Source: Maribacter polysaccharolyticus
GTDB taxonomy: Bacteria > Bacteroidota > Bacteroidia > Flavobacteriales > Flavobacteriaceae
DNA: 64,000 nucleotides
Assembly (NCBI RefSeq): GCF_028882255.1
Contig: NZ_JARBUY010000001.1
Location: forward strand, 59,875 to 123,874
Reading direction: 5' to 3'
Shown here in pieces: positions 48,996 to 57,046 of this stretch. The notes under the pieces were generated by a model. That model had not been told where the DNA came from. It saw only the letters and a program-made list of their open reading frames with translations, and ran no database searches. Numbering within the stretch: the first letter of the stretch is position 1; each line of letters opens with the position of its first letter. The position numbers and the translations under genes were made by a program.

Positions 48996-49241
48996 GAGCG
49001 ACCTTTTAATGATGGTCAAGAACAGTAAGCGTTCCCGTTTGGTATTAAAACGATTTTCCCCGGCCTTGATAGGGGTTTGCCGTACAAGTTTTTTCGTTTT
49101 GGGGTCTCGTCATTAAAAATATACATACCAATCTTTGGCGAGTGCCTGCTTTTGTTGCATGCGGGTAAGCTTAGACCAACCCTTGATCTTGACGCCTCCG
49201 GTGTATAATTTAGGTTTGGAATAGTACGGTTTAATGTTCAA
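48996..49241 (-). pseudogene. Tyrosine recombinase (integrase) N-terminal remnant
   Basis: Read on the minus strand from TTG at 49241, the frame gives LNIKPYYSKPKLYTGGV, then KIKGWSKLTRMQQKQALAKD and WYVYF. Two adjacent stops follow (TAA, TGA at 49110-49115), and the same frame continues RDPKTKKLVRQTPIKAG and ENRFNTKRERLLFLTIIKRS. This is the N-terminal SAM-like/arm region typical of flavobacterial site-specific integrases, where WYVYFSFRDP is common. The catalytic domain is absent. It lies on the 3' side of tRNA-Met, the classic place for an integrase of a tRNA-targeted element. Confidence 0.7.
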
Positions 49242-49308
49242 ACCGTATACGTTATCGTATACTATGGATCAATCTCAAAAGTTGTGTGCGAATTGAATTC
49301 ATAACCGA

Positions 49309-49343
49309 AAAAGAATAGGGAAACCTATTTTTCCTATTCTTTT
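49309..49343. repeat. Strong hairpin in the mobile-DNA remnant region
   Basis: An 11-bp inverted repeat (AAAAGAATAGG with CCTATTCTTTT) with A/T ends on both sides, able to act as a bidirectional terminator. No intact gene ends here, so it may be a relic of the lost integrated element. Confidence 0.6.
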
Positions 49344-49500
49344 CAACTTTTAAATATCGAAAGTGATCATTGGTATTCTTGAAACCTAGGGTCATTGGGT
49401 TCGAAATACTATTGGGGGTATATCTCCTTCTGTGGTGTAGTCAACATGGCCGTAAATAATTATTGAAGCCTTGGAAATAATTTAGGCCATGGTGGCGGAC

Positions 49501-49583
49501 CCAAAAATCCCAAAATTTTTGGGGACACATAATGAAGGAGTGTCTTTTCTTTTGTTTCGTTTTCTTTGGACAAGCAAAGAAAA
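49501..49583. repeat. Two hairpin-forming repeats
   Basis: CCAAAAAT with ATTTTTGG (49501-49522), and TTTTCTTTG with CAAAGAAAA around a 6-nt loop (49560-49583). The second resembles a frequent flavobacterial intergenic repeat. No gene is evident in the surrounding 49344-49785 stretch. Confidence 0.55.
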
Positions 49584-49785
49584 TGAAAAAATAAAGTATC
49601 CATGAACCTCTTTGGTCATTTGCATCGTTCAGGCAAAGAAAACGAAGATTCACGAAATCTTATGATAATCAATAATGACCACTTGAGTAAAAAGAAAGAA
49701 TAATCTCAACCAAAGTGGATTATTTGCATAAACACAATATTTGGTCATGATCCTATACTATAGCTATGAGTACGGAATTAAAAGA

Positions 49786-49819
49786 CATAAAAAAACGGCT
49801 TGTGCGTACACAAACCGTT
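49786..49819 (-). terminator. Intrinsic terminator of tRNA-Met
   Basis: On the minus strand a stem AACGG-TTTGTG / CACAAG-CCGTT with a 4-nt loop is followed by a T-run, 24 bp after the tRNA 3' end. Confidence 0.8.
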
Positions 49820-49842
49820 GATTTTACAGGCATTGACCTTAG

Positions 49843-49916
49843 TAGCGAGAGAGGGACTTGAACCCTCGGCCTCCGGGTTATGAATCCGACGCTCTAACCA
49901 GCTGAGCTACCTCGCC
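49843..49916 (-). tRNA. tRNA-Met (anticodon CAT)
   Basis: 74 nt folding as a full cloverleaf: acceptor GGCGAGG with TCTCGCT (two G-U pairs), D-arm GCTC/GAGC, loop TTCATAA with anticodon CAT, T-arm GAGGG/CCCTC around TTCAAGT, discriminator A. CCA is not encoded. The anticodon stem has an A-C mismatch next to the loop. Elongator Met is most likely because the D-arm and acceptor lack the initiator pattern; a lysidine-type tRNA-Ile cannot be ruled out from sequence alone. Confidence 0.95.
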
Positions 49917-50085
49917 ATTCGATATTTATTCCGACCGGAACATCAATCCCATCGTTCTAAGCGGCTGCAAATATAAAGGTAAATTTTTTGTTCTTCAACA
50001 TTCATGTCGAAAAAAAATATTCTAACCGTTTTATTTTTTTATCATGTAGATTTCTATATATTGCCCATAATAAATAACAACATGA

Positions 50086-50469
50086 ATGAGCGATAAGACT
50101 AAATATGAAATTGAATTCGTAATACAATCATCACCCCAATTATTATATCAATATCTTTCTACCCCTTCCGGCCTTTCGGAATGGTTTGCCGATAATGTGA
50201 ATTCCCGAGGGGAAATGTTCACATTCATTTGGGATGGTGCCGAAGAAGAAGCTAAATTGTTAAAACGTAAAAGTGATGAATTCGTCCGATTTGCCTGGGT
50301 GGATAATGAAGATGATTCTTTCTTTGAAATGCGGATTATTGTGGATGAGATCACTAAGGACGTTTCCCTTTTTATCATTGATTTTGCGGAAGAAGATGAA
50401 ATAGAGGAAGCTAAAATGCTTTGGCAAAATCAGGTCACCGATCTAAAACAGGTTTTGGGGTCAAATTAA
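50086..50469 (+). CDS. START-like/SRPBCC domain protein
   Basis: 127 residues starting MSDKTKYEIEFVIQSSPQLLYQYLSTPSGLSEWFADNVNSRG, the AHSA1-like helix-grip pattern, followed by FTFIWDGAEEEAKLLKRKSDEFVRFAWV and an acidic C-terminal helix. It is a small soluble protein with a hydrophobic ligand cavity, role unknown. The start ATG at 50086 follows an out-of-frame ATG at 50082. The class IV aminotransferase starts 56 bp downstream, so they may form an operon. Confidence 0.85.
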   Translation: MSDKTKYEIEFVIQSSPQLLYQYLSTPSGLSEWFADNVNSRGEMFTFIWDGAEEEAKLLKRKSDEFVRFAWVDNEDDSFFEMRIIVDEITKDVSLFIIDFAEEDEIEEAKMLWQNQVTDLKQVLGSN

Positions 50470-50525
50470 GATCCACAAGGATATATACCGTATATTTGGC
50501 CCCGATAAATATCAGGGCTTTTTTT

Positions 50526-51371
50526 ATGATCAATTTCAACGGGGAACTAGTTAAAAAAAACAGTCATTTTCTAAATCATGAAAATAGGGGATTGCGGTAT
50601 GGCGATGCCTTATTTGAGAGTATCAGGGTAGTAAACGCCAAAATTTATTTCCTGGAGGAACATTATTTGCGATTAATGTCCTCAATGCGGATTCTGAGGA
50701 TGGAGATTCCGATGGACTTTACCATGGAATTTTTGGAAGAACAAATATTAAGTACATTAAAAAGCAATCACCTTGATCAAAAACCGGCAAGGGTACGTGT
50801 AACCGTCTTCAGGAATGATGGCGGACTGTATGCTCCGGATTCCAATGATATATCTTTTATCATTGATACCAAGGAGCTGTCCACAACTTTTTACGGCTTT
50901 GAAGATACTACTTATGAGGTAGGACTTTTTAAGGATTTTTATCTGAACCAGGATATCCTATCAACCCTGAAAACAAACAATAAAATCCTGAATGTGGTAG
51001 GGAGTATTTTTGCCAAGGAAAATGACCTGGATAATTGCCTATTATTGAACACCCAAAAAAACGTGGTCGAAAGCCTTAATGGCAATCTCTTTTTGGTCAA
51101 AGGTAACGTCGTAAAAACACCACCGCTTTCCGACGGATGCTTAAATGGGATCATTCGAAAGAAATTGATCGGAATATTTGAAAATCTAGGGGAATATGAA
51201 TTGGAGTTGACCTCAATTTCCCCATTTGAACTACAAAAAGCCGATGAGCTCTTTATTACCAATGCCATTATTGGCATACAGCCCATCACGAAATACAGGA
51301 AAAAACAATTCAATACCGGGTTGTCCAAGAATCTTTTGGGCAAATTGAATACTTTGGCGAGACTTTCCTAA
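50526..51371 (+). CDS. Class IV aminotransferase / aminodeoxychorismate lyase-like protein
   Basis: 281 residues from ATG at 50526. The frame extends upstream into the START-like gene, but MINFNGELVKKNSHFLNHENRGLRYGDALFES is the family N-terminus. The fold-type IV PLP Lys is in LKTNNKILNVVGSIFAKEN, with LLLNTQKNVVESLNGNLFLVKG and ELFITNAIIGIQPI towards the end. The best candidates are PabC-like 4-amino-4-deoxychorismate lyase (folate synthesis) or a D-amino acid/branched-chain aminotransferase. The residues that separate these cannot be judged with certainty. It converges on the YqgE gene. Confidence 0.8.
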   Translation: MINFNGELVKKNSHFLNHENRGLRYGDALFESIRVVNAKIYFLEEHYLRLMSSMRILRMEIPMDFTMEFLEEQILSTLKSNHLDQKPARVRVTVFRNDGGLYAPDSNDISFIIDTKELSTTFYGFEDTTYEVGLFKDFYLNQDILSTLKTNNKILNVVGSIFAKENDLDNCLLLNTQKNVVESLNGNLFLVKGNVVKTPPLSDGCLNGIIRKKLIGIFENLGEYELELTSISPFELQKADELFITNAIIGIQPITKYRKKQFNTGLSKNLLGKLNTLARLS

Positions 51372-51383
51372 GGGCAAAGGGGA

Positions 51384-51944
51384 CTAATTGAGGCTGGGAT
51401 TTTCCGGGGCATTGGACCATATAAGGTAATTTCCTCCCAATTCCATCATTTTTTCCTTCCAAAAGGCGACTGAGGATTTTTGTATTATTCCACTTTCATA
51501 CTCATTGGGTACGACAATCCATGAATTTGACAAGAGTTCCTCGTCCAATTGAAACGAAGACCATCCGGAGTATCCAAGAAAAAATCTAATGTCATCATTT
51601 GTAATGATCTTATCATTGATAAGCTGTACGGTGGTTTCAAAATCACCTCCCCAATAAATTCCGTCCGAAATTTCGATACTGTTACTGATCAAGTCCGGCA
51701 CTTTATGTATAAAATACAGATTATCCTGTTCTACAGGCCCTCCATTATACACCTGTAAGGGAACCGTTATTTCCTTGACCAGTTCATTGATACTGTATTC
51801 CAAAGGCTTATTAAGGATAAAACCTACGGAACCTTCATCATTGTGTTCGGCCAATAAAACCACAGACCTATTAAAGGAAACATCCCCTGTCAATGAGGGT
51901 TCCGCGATAAGTAATTTGCCTTTATTTGGTTTAATACCGATCAT
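51384..51944 (-). CDS. YqgE/AlgH family protein
   Basis: 186 residues from ATG at 51942-51944, chosen because MIGIKPNKGKLLIAEPSLTGDVSFNRSVVLLAEHNDEGSVGFILNKPL is the conserved start; the 31 extra upstream codons are not. Later motifs are VYNGGPVEQDNLYFIH and RFFLGYSGWSSFQLDEELLSNSW. The molecular function is unknown. The gene lies downstream of HU with HU's terminator between them. Confidence 0.93.
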   Translation of the reverse strand: MIGIKPNKGKLLIAEPSLTGDVSFNRSVVLLAEHNDEGSVGFILNKPLEYSINELVKEITVPLQVYNGGPVEQDNLYFIHKVPDLISNSIEISDGIYWGGDFETTVQLINDKIITNDDIRFFLGYSGWSSFQLDEELLSNSWIVVPNEYESGIIQKSSVAFWKEKMMELGGNYLIWSNAPENPSLN

Positions 51945-52000
51945 ATTTTCTATATAAGTATTCCCTAAAATAAGATATTTCCCATAAATCACCAATAGGT

Positions 52001-52032
52001 ATAAAAAAAAACCTTGACTAAAAGTCAAGGTT
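52001..52032 (-). terminator. Intrinsic terminator of the HU gene
   Basis: Stem AACCTTGAC with GTCAAGGTT and a 5-nt loop. The plus-strand A-run at 52001-52010 becomes the U-tract on the minus strand, 25 bp after the HU stop. Confidence 0.9.
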
Positions 52033-52056
52033 TTCAATAAATTAGGTAAATATGAA

Positions 52057-52329
52057 TTAGTTTACCGCTTTGCCTAAATCAGCACCAGCTTTAAACTTAA
52101 CAACATTTTTAGCAGCAATTTTGATGGTTTTCCCAGTTGATGGGTTTCTACCTTCTCTTGCATTTCTTTTTGATACAGACCAAGATCCGAATCCTACTAA
52201 TGATACACGATCACCTTTTTTTAGGGAACTCTCAACGTTTCCTAAAAAAGATTCCAATGACTTTTTAGCAGCAGCTTTTGTGATGCCAGCGTCAGCGGCC
52301 ATAGCATCGATTAATTCTGTTTTGTTCAT
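52057..52329 (-). CDS. HU family DNA-binding protein
   Basis: 90 residues, canonical: MNKTELIDAMAADAGITKAAAKKSLESFL, then the beta-arm core VSLVGFGSWSVSKRNAREGRNPSTGKTIKIAAKNVVKFKAG. It acts as a homodimer that bends DNA and compacts the nucleoid. It has its own strong promoter and terminator. Confidence 0.97.
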   Translation of the reverse strand: MNKTELIDAMAADAGITKAAAKKSLESFLGNVESSLKKGDRVSLVGFGSWSVSKRNAREGRNPSTGKTIKIAAKNVVKFKAGADLGKAVN

Positions 52330-52374
52330 AATGTAATTAAATTAATTGTTTTCAAATAACTTTAAACTTATAAA

Positions 52375-52404
52375 CAAATTTATACGGATTTCGCTTGAAC
52401 GCAA
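52375..52404 (-). promoter_or_regulatory. Promoter of the HU gene
   Basis: On the minus strand TTG (52402-52404), a 19-bp spacer and TAAATTTG (52375-52382) match the Bacteroidota -33/-7 pattern with ideal spacing. The predicted start leaves a 5' leader of about 38 nt. Confidence 0.7.
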
Positions 52405-52505
52405 GTAAAATAAGGGGAAATCGGCATTTTTGTTGATAACTATACACCTTTGTTGATAAAGTAGGAAGTTTTTGACGTTTCTCGCAGCCCAATAGGCACG
52501 GGGCT

Positions 52506-53474
52506 TTACACCACTACGGCTGTTTTCGATAATTTTAACCCATTTAATACATCCTTGGTATCCATTCTCCTTTTGCCCGGCAATTGAATTTCCAATAAAA
52601 CAATATAGCCACCCTTGGCCGCAACCTTCATTTCGGATTTTGTACAAAAAATCCGTCCTATATCATATGCATGGCTTTCCTCCTCCATGGAAGCCTTATA
52701 GATTTTAAGGAAGATTTCTTCTTCTTCGTTGTTTAAGGTGGTCCATGATCCTGGGTACGGACTTAGCCCCCTAATAAAGTCGTAGATCTGCTTTAAAGGC
52801 AGGCTCCAATCTATTTCGCATGTATCTTTATGTATTTTTGGTGCACTCTTTAAATTGGCGCTGAAATCCTGTGGGGTACGTTCAATGGAGCCATCTATGA
52901 TTTGCAACACCGTTTTAAGTACCGTTTCTGCCCCTAAATGCATCAATTTATCATGTAAGGTCCCTGCCGTGTCATCTTTGGTGATCGCTATTTTGTCTTG
53001 CATGATCATTTCCCCCGTATCGATCTTATCATCTATGTAAAAGGTTGTGACCCCAGTTTGCACCTCCCCATTGATGATGGCCCAATTGATGGGTGCCGCC
53101 CCCCTATAATTCGGTAAAAGGGAGGCATGTAAGTTGAATGTACCATAGGTGGGCATTTCCCATACGACCCTTGGCAACATTCTAAAAGCGACCACAATTT
53201 GCAGGTTGGCTTTTAAGGCCTTCAATTCTTCTAAAAATGCCGCATCCTTGAGGTTTGTAGGTTGCAAAACGGTAATCCCTTTCCCTTCAGCGTATTCTTT
53301 TACGGCCGATTTATGAACCTTCCTGCCACGGCCCGCCTGTCTGTCGGGTGCGGTCAATACCCCCACAATATTATAATTGTTCTGTACCAAGGCATCCAAT
53401 ATGGTTACGGCAAACTCCGGGGTTCCCATAAAAACGATCCTTAAGTTATCTTTTTGTAATGAGCTCATATTCAT
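52506..53474 (-). CDS. fmt: Methionyl-tRNA formyltransferase
   Basis: 322 residues. The conserved core begins LRIVFMGTPEFAVTILDAL; NLHASLLPNYRGAAPINWAIINGEVQTGVTTFYIDDKIDTG holds the catalytic formyltransferase signature with the Asn-His-Asp set, and the C-terminal domain with GLSPYPGSWT binds tRNA. It formylates Met-tRNAi for translation initiation. The gene overlaps the end of recQ by 29 bp; starting at the second Met (53466-53468) would reduce the overlap. Confidence 0.95.
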   Translation of the reverse strand: MNMSSLQKDNLRIVFMGTPEFAVTILDALVQNNYNIVGVLTAPDRQAGRGRKVHKSAVKEYAEGKGITVLQPTNLKDAAFLEELKALKANLQIVVAFRMLPRVVWEMPTYGTFNLHASLLPNYRGAAPINWAIINGEVQTGVTTFYIDDKIDTGEMIMQDKIAITKDDTAGTLHDKLMHLGAETVLKTVLQIIDGSIERTPQDFSANLKSAPKIHKDTCEIDWSLPLKQIYDFIRGLSPYPGSWTTLNNEEEEIFLKIYKASMEEESHAYDIGRIFCTKSEMKVAAKGGYIVLLEIQLPGKRRMDTKDVLNGLKLSKTAVVV

Positions 53475-55353
53475 TTCTATTGTTTATTTTGATTTTTTCG
53501 GATTCCAATAACCCTCGCAGGGCTGTTAGAACCATGATTTCATTGAAAGGCAGTTCCCTGATCAAATCCCTGGAGGATTTTTTGGTTTTCCTTAGCGAGC
53601 GTATGATCTCTTCCTTAATAAAGGTAGTGGTGTTTACCTTTAGGGCTTTTTTGGCGGTGCACACATCACATGTACCACATTCCTCATCAATATTTTCCCC
53701 GAAATACCTTAATAATTGTATGTTTCTACATACTTTTTGATTTTTTACATAGGATAAAATCGCTTCAATATTCTCCGATTTGATTCTATTCAACGTTTTT
53801 ACCTTTGGAGCGAATGCATTTATGGTGATGTCATCTTCCCTCGGAACCAGGAAAGTAACTTCCAAATCGCTATTTTGTTCGTGGTAATCGATAATTTCCG
53901 AGGCATGCAGCTTTCTCAGGGTATTGATCACCACATGTTCAGGAACACCAGCTTTCTTTGCGATCAAATAGGTGTTTATTTTGGTGTCAAATTCAAAAAT
54001 ACCCCCGTAAGTACGCAGAATGGTCCGGGTTATCTCTGCCAAGTTCCCGTGGTTTTCCAAATAAGAGAAAAGCTGTTCCTTATTGGTGGTAAAACACAAG
54101 GTGGTTTTTTTGGTAAAAGATTCCGAAAGTGCAATGACCGAATTTTGGTCCAATATCCGAAGGGCATTGTAAGTGATTATGGCATTTAGTTTGTAGGCTT
54201 CGCAGAACGCATTGAAATTCAATTGTAACCTTTCATTATAGCCTTCGCCATAGGCTATTTGAAAAAAATTATTGAGTTTGTTATAGACCAATTTCAAAAA
54301 GGGCATATCGGGTAGCACACTTAGAAATTGTTTCTTTACCTGATCGATATCCATGGTATTGGTGAGTAGCACGGCTTTTGCCGGGGCTCCATTTCTTCCG
54401 GCCCTTCCGGCTTCTTGGAAGTAATTTTCAATACAATCGGGAATTTGATAGTGGACCACCAATTGCACATCAGGTTTATCTATACCCATCCCGAAGGCAT
54501 TGGTAGCGACCATGGTCCTCACTTTATTCCTTAACCACAGATCCAATCGTTGTTTCTTTTCTTGTTTGGACAACCCTCCGTGAAAATAAGCAGCGGAACA
54601 CCCATTGGCCTGTAGGTAATTGGCTAAATCCTGGGAGGCTCGTCGTGTACGTACATAAACAATGGCACTATGCACGACAGAGGTACAAAGTTGTTTTAAC
54701 CGATAACGCTTATCTTCTTCCCAAGATACCGAAAAAGCGATATTGTTTCGGGCAAAGGAGTCTTTTACGATCAATGGATCGGTCAAAGCAAGGTTTTCGA
54801 CGATATCCAAAGTAACAGCTTGGGTCGCCGTGGCCGTCAAGGCGATAATGGGCACATCGGGGATCAGTTCCCTTAAGAGGGCACACTCCAAATAAGCGGG
54901 CCTAAAGTCGTGCCCCCATTGCGATATACAGTGGGCCTCATCAATAGCGATCAGATTTACGTTCATTTGCCGAATACGGTCACGTACCAACTCTTGTTTT
55001 AGCCTTTCGGGGGAGAGGTATAAAAATTTATAATTGCCGTACAAACAGTTATCGAGTAGATTGTTGACTTCCTCGAAGGGAATTCCTCCCGTCAAGGCAA
55101 TGGCCTTTATCCCTTTTTCCCTTAAAACCGTTACCTGGTCCTGTATCAGGGCGATCAATGGAGAAATTACAATGCAAATACCCTCTTTGCACATGGCGGG
55201 CAGCTGAAAACAGAGCGATTTCCCCCCTCCGGTCGGTAACAGTCCCAGTACGTCCCGATTCGCGAGGACCGAATCGATGATTTTTTCTTGGGAGCCTCTA
55301 AAGGACCCAAATCCCCAATACTGCTCCAGTATGGCTATGGGGTCTTTATACAT
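53446..55353 (-). CDS. recQ: ATP-dependent DNA helicase RecQ
   Basis: 635 residues. Helicase motifs: FRGSQEKIIDSVLANRDVLGLLPTGGGKSLCFQLPA (0 and Walker A), VISPLIALIQDQ, DEAHCISQWGHDFRPAYLEC (DEAH), ALTATAT, AYFHGGLSKQEKKQR, ATNAFGMGIDKPDVQLVVHYQIP and QEAGRAGRNGAPA. The zinc-binding Cys set ends in EECGTCDVCTAKK. A C-terminal RQC/HTH part follows and there is no clear HRDC domain, as in shorter Bacteroidota RecQ proteins. It unwinds recombination intermediates. The start overlaps the upstream ATPase stop by one base. Confidence 0.94.
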   Translation of the reverse strand: MYKDPIAILEQYWGFGSFRGSQEKIIDSVLANRDVLGLLPTGGGKSLCFQLPAMCKEGICIVISPLIALIQDQVTVLREKGIKAIALTGGIPFEEVNNLLDNCLYGNYKFLYLSPERLKQELVRDRIRQMNVNLIAIDEAHCISQWGHDFRPAYLECALLRELIPDVPIIALTATATQAVTLDIVENLALTDPLIVKDSFARNNIAFSVSWEEDKRYRLKQLCTSVVHSAIVYVRTRRASQDLANYLQANGCSAAYFHGGLSKQEKKQRLDLWLRNKVRTMVATNAFGMGIDKPDVQLVVHYQIPDCIENYFQEAGRAGRNGAPAKAVLLTNTMDIDQVKKQFLSVLPDMPFLKLVYNKLNNFFQIAYGEGYNERLQLNFNAFCEAYKLNAIITYNALRILDQNSVIALSESFTKKTTLCFTTNKEQLFSYLENHGNLAEITRTILRTYGGIFEFDTKINTYLIAKKAGVPEHVVINTLRKLHASEIIDYHEQNSDLEVTFLVPREDDITINAFAPKVKTLNRIKSENIEAILSYVKNQKVCRNIQLLRYFGENIDEECGTCDVCTAKKALKVNTTTFIKEEIIRSLRKTKKSSRDLIRELPFNEIMVLTALRGLLESEKIKINNRNEYELITKR

Positions 55354-55916
55354 CAGATCGATTTTATATGGTCCAAAATAAATTGGACCCTTTCAATAAC
55401 GCTTCCTTTGGGAACATGGGTAACATCGTATGAAAAATCACCGTAGGATCTGGCCAAACAATCGTGGATTTTAAGTGATTCTTCATAGGATTCAAAACGC
55501 TCATTGTCCGTCACATGGATCTCTTTCCATGGAGGCATCAAAAAAACATGGTCGTATCTCAACATTTGGCAAGGCTCCGAGAATTCAGATGCATAGGTTT
55601 GCCCAAAACAATCCATATAGGCCAACACATCGGGTATTCCACGATCGAAAAATACGATTTCCCTTGTAGATTCCAGCACCGAATGGTATTGGTTGATCCT
55701 TGCCTTCAGGATATTCATGTTAAAACTTTTGGGGTCTGGAACAGATACGATGGGGTTAGAAACCATCTTCACTTCTTGGCCCTGGGTTTTTTCCTCCATG
55801 GTCATATCCCTGATGACCTCATGCAAACAATGGAAACCATCTTTCTCCAACTGCTCAATGACCGATGTCTTACCCGTACTCGGTCCCCCGGTGATTACAA
55901 TTTTTTTTGCTTTCAA
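55353..55916 (-). CDS. P-loop ATPase/kinase-like protein (AAA_28 type)
   Basis: 187 residues. The Walker A motif is GGPSTGKTSVIEQLEKDG near the N-terminus. IVFFDRGIPDVLAYMDCFG is the Walker B-like DRG motif seen in NadR/thymidylate-kinase-like proteins, and YDHVFLMPPWKEIHVTDNERF follows. It probably phosphorylates a small molecule; the substrate is unknown. It heads an operon with recQ and fmt, linked by a one-base stop/start overlap. Confidence 0.85.
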   Translation of the reverse strand: MKAKKIVITGGPSTGKTSVIEQLEKDGFHCLHEVIRDMTMEEKTQGQEVKMVSNPIVSVPDPKSFNMNILKARINQYHSVLESTREIVFFDRGIPDVLAYMDCFGQTYASEFSEPCQMLRYDHVFLMPPWKEIHVTDNERFESYEESLKIHDCLARSYGDFSYDVTHVPKGSVIERVQFILDHIKSI

Positions 55917-55981
55917 ATGTTTTCTATTAAAAATGTAAAAATACGGAATACGGGAATATTAAAAAATTGTTGTTGAAGCCC

Positions 55982-55989
55982 TATATTTG
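55982..55989 (+). promoter_or_regulatory. -7 box upstream of the DUF493 gene
   Basis: TATATTTG matches TAnnTTTG and lies 15 bp before the ATG at 56005. A TTG used as start at 55987 by naive frame calling falls within the box and is not the real start. Confidence 0.5.
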
Positions 55990-56004
55990 CATAAAATTGC
56001 AATA

Positions 56005-56292
56005 ATGAGCCAAGAGAATCCTGAAGAGTTTTATGAACGTTTACGGACCCAATTGGAAGATAGTACCCAATGGCCCTCTTTGTACCTGTACAAGTTCATT
56101 GTATTGACCGATGAGAAAAAAATCAGTCAGGTGCACTCCATTTTCAATAATTTAGGGGCCGTTATCGATTCAAAACTATCCAAGAACGGTAAATATACTA
56201 GCTTATCCATCAGGGTAAACCTCAAAAATCCCGATGCCGTAATCGCAAAATACAAGGAGGTTGGGGAAATTGAAGGGGTAATATCCTTATAA
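56005..56292 (+). CDS. DUF493 (YbeD-like) family protein
   Basis: 95 residues: MSQENPEEFYERLRTQLEDSTQWPSLYLYKFIV, then INDLER-free ferredoxin-like fold strands such as VHSIFNNLGAVIDSKLSKNGKYTSLSIRVNL and VIAKYKEVGEIEGVISL. The YbeD/DUF493 fold is an ACT-like alpha-beta sandwich that may sense a ligand; function unknown. It lies upstream of the DUF4290-murA pair on the same strand. Confidence 0.9.
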   Translation: MSQENPEEFYERLRTQLEDSTQWPSLYLYKFIVLTDEKKISQVHSIFNNLGAVIDSKLSKNGKYTSLSIRVNLKNPDAVIAKYKEVGEIEGVISL

Positions 56293-56377
56293 AATAGCTT
56301 TTACAGCATAATTTTCTTATTTTGCACCCGTTATAGAAATACTTCCTATACGCTTACAAAGCATTAAAACATATAAT

Positions 56378-57031
56378 TTGAATTTAGTAGAAAACCTTGA
56401 ATATAATACTGAGCGCCCAAAGCTCATTATTCCCGAATATGGTCGTCATTTCCAAAAAATGGTAGATCATGCCATATCGATCGAAGATCGTGAGGAACGC
56501 AATAAAGTAGCCCAAGCCATAATCAGTGTCATGGGTAATATACAGCCCCATTTAAGGGATGTACCCGATTTTCAGCACAAACTATGGGATCAATTGTTCA
56601 TTATGTCCGATTTTAAATTGGATGTGGATTCCCCTTTCCCGATAACCTCCAAGGAGGTCTTACAACAAAGACCGGAACCACTTGGCTATCCGCAGAACTT
56701 TCCGAAATACCGTTTTTACGGGAATAACATCAAGCGTATGATCGATGTTGCCGTGGAGTGGGACAAAGGCGATATGCGCGACGGACTGGAATATGCCATC
56801 GCCAACCATATGAAAAAATGTTACCTTAATTGGAACAAGGATACGGTGGATGATAAAGTGATTTTCAAGCACCTTTATGAGTTGAGCGACGGTCAGATAG
56901 ATTTGGCCAAAGAAGGGGAAAACCTGACCGATAGTGGCCAATTCCTTAAAAATAGAGTGGCAAAAAATCCTCGTAGTAGTTCTGGCAAGAAAAATCAAAG
57001 AAGCAATAATCGCGGTAAAAAGCGATACTAA
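56378..57031 (+). CDS. DUF4290 family protein, TTG start
   Basis: 217 residues. The start is TTG at 56378 since no ATG or GTG fits before the conserved MNLVENLEYNTERPKLIIPEYGRHFQKMVDHAI. Later conserved parts are VMGNIQPHLRDVPDFQHKLWDQLFIMSDF and YPQNFPKYRFYGNNIKRMIDVA. The C-terminus is basic and Ser/Asn-rich (SSGKKNQRSNNRGKKRY), suggesting contact with nucleic acid. The family is confined to Bacteroidota and uncharacterised. It is 15 bp upstream of murA, so they are co-transcribed and the protein may affect cell-wall synthesis. Confidence 0.9.
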   Translation: MNLVENLEYNTERPKLIIPEYGRHFQKMVDHAISIEDREERNKVAQAIISVMGNIQPHLRDVPDFQHKLWDQLFIMSDFKLDVDSPFPITSKEVLQQRPEPLGYPQNFPKYRFYGNNIKRMIDVAVEWDKGDMRDGLEYAIANHMKKCYLNWNKDTVDDKVIFKHLYELSDGQIDLAKEGENLTDSGQFLKNRVAKNPRSSSGKKNQRSNNRGKKRY

Positions 57032-57046
57032 TAGTCTCAATCCTCA

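Noticed and set aside
49441..49653. A 70-codon minus-strand frame near tRNA-Met
   Set aside because: It spans hairpin repeats and A/T homopolymer runs. The peptide is mostly Phe/Lys/Trp from repeat DNA and has no protein-like pattern.
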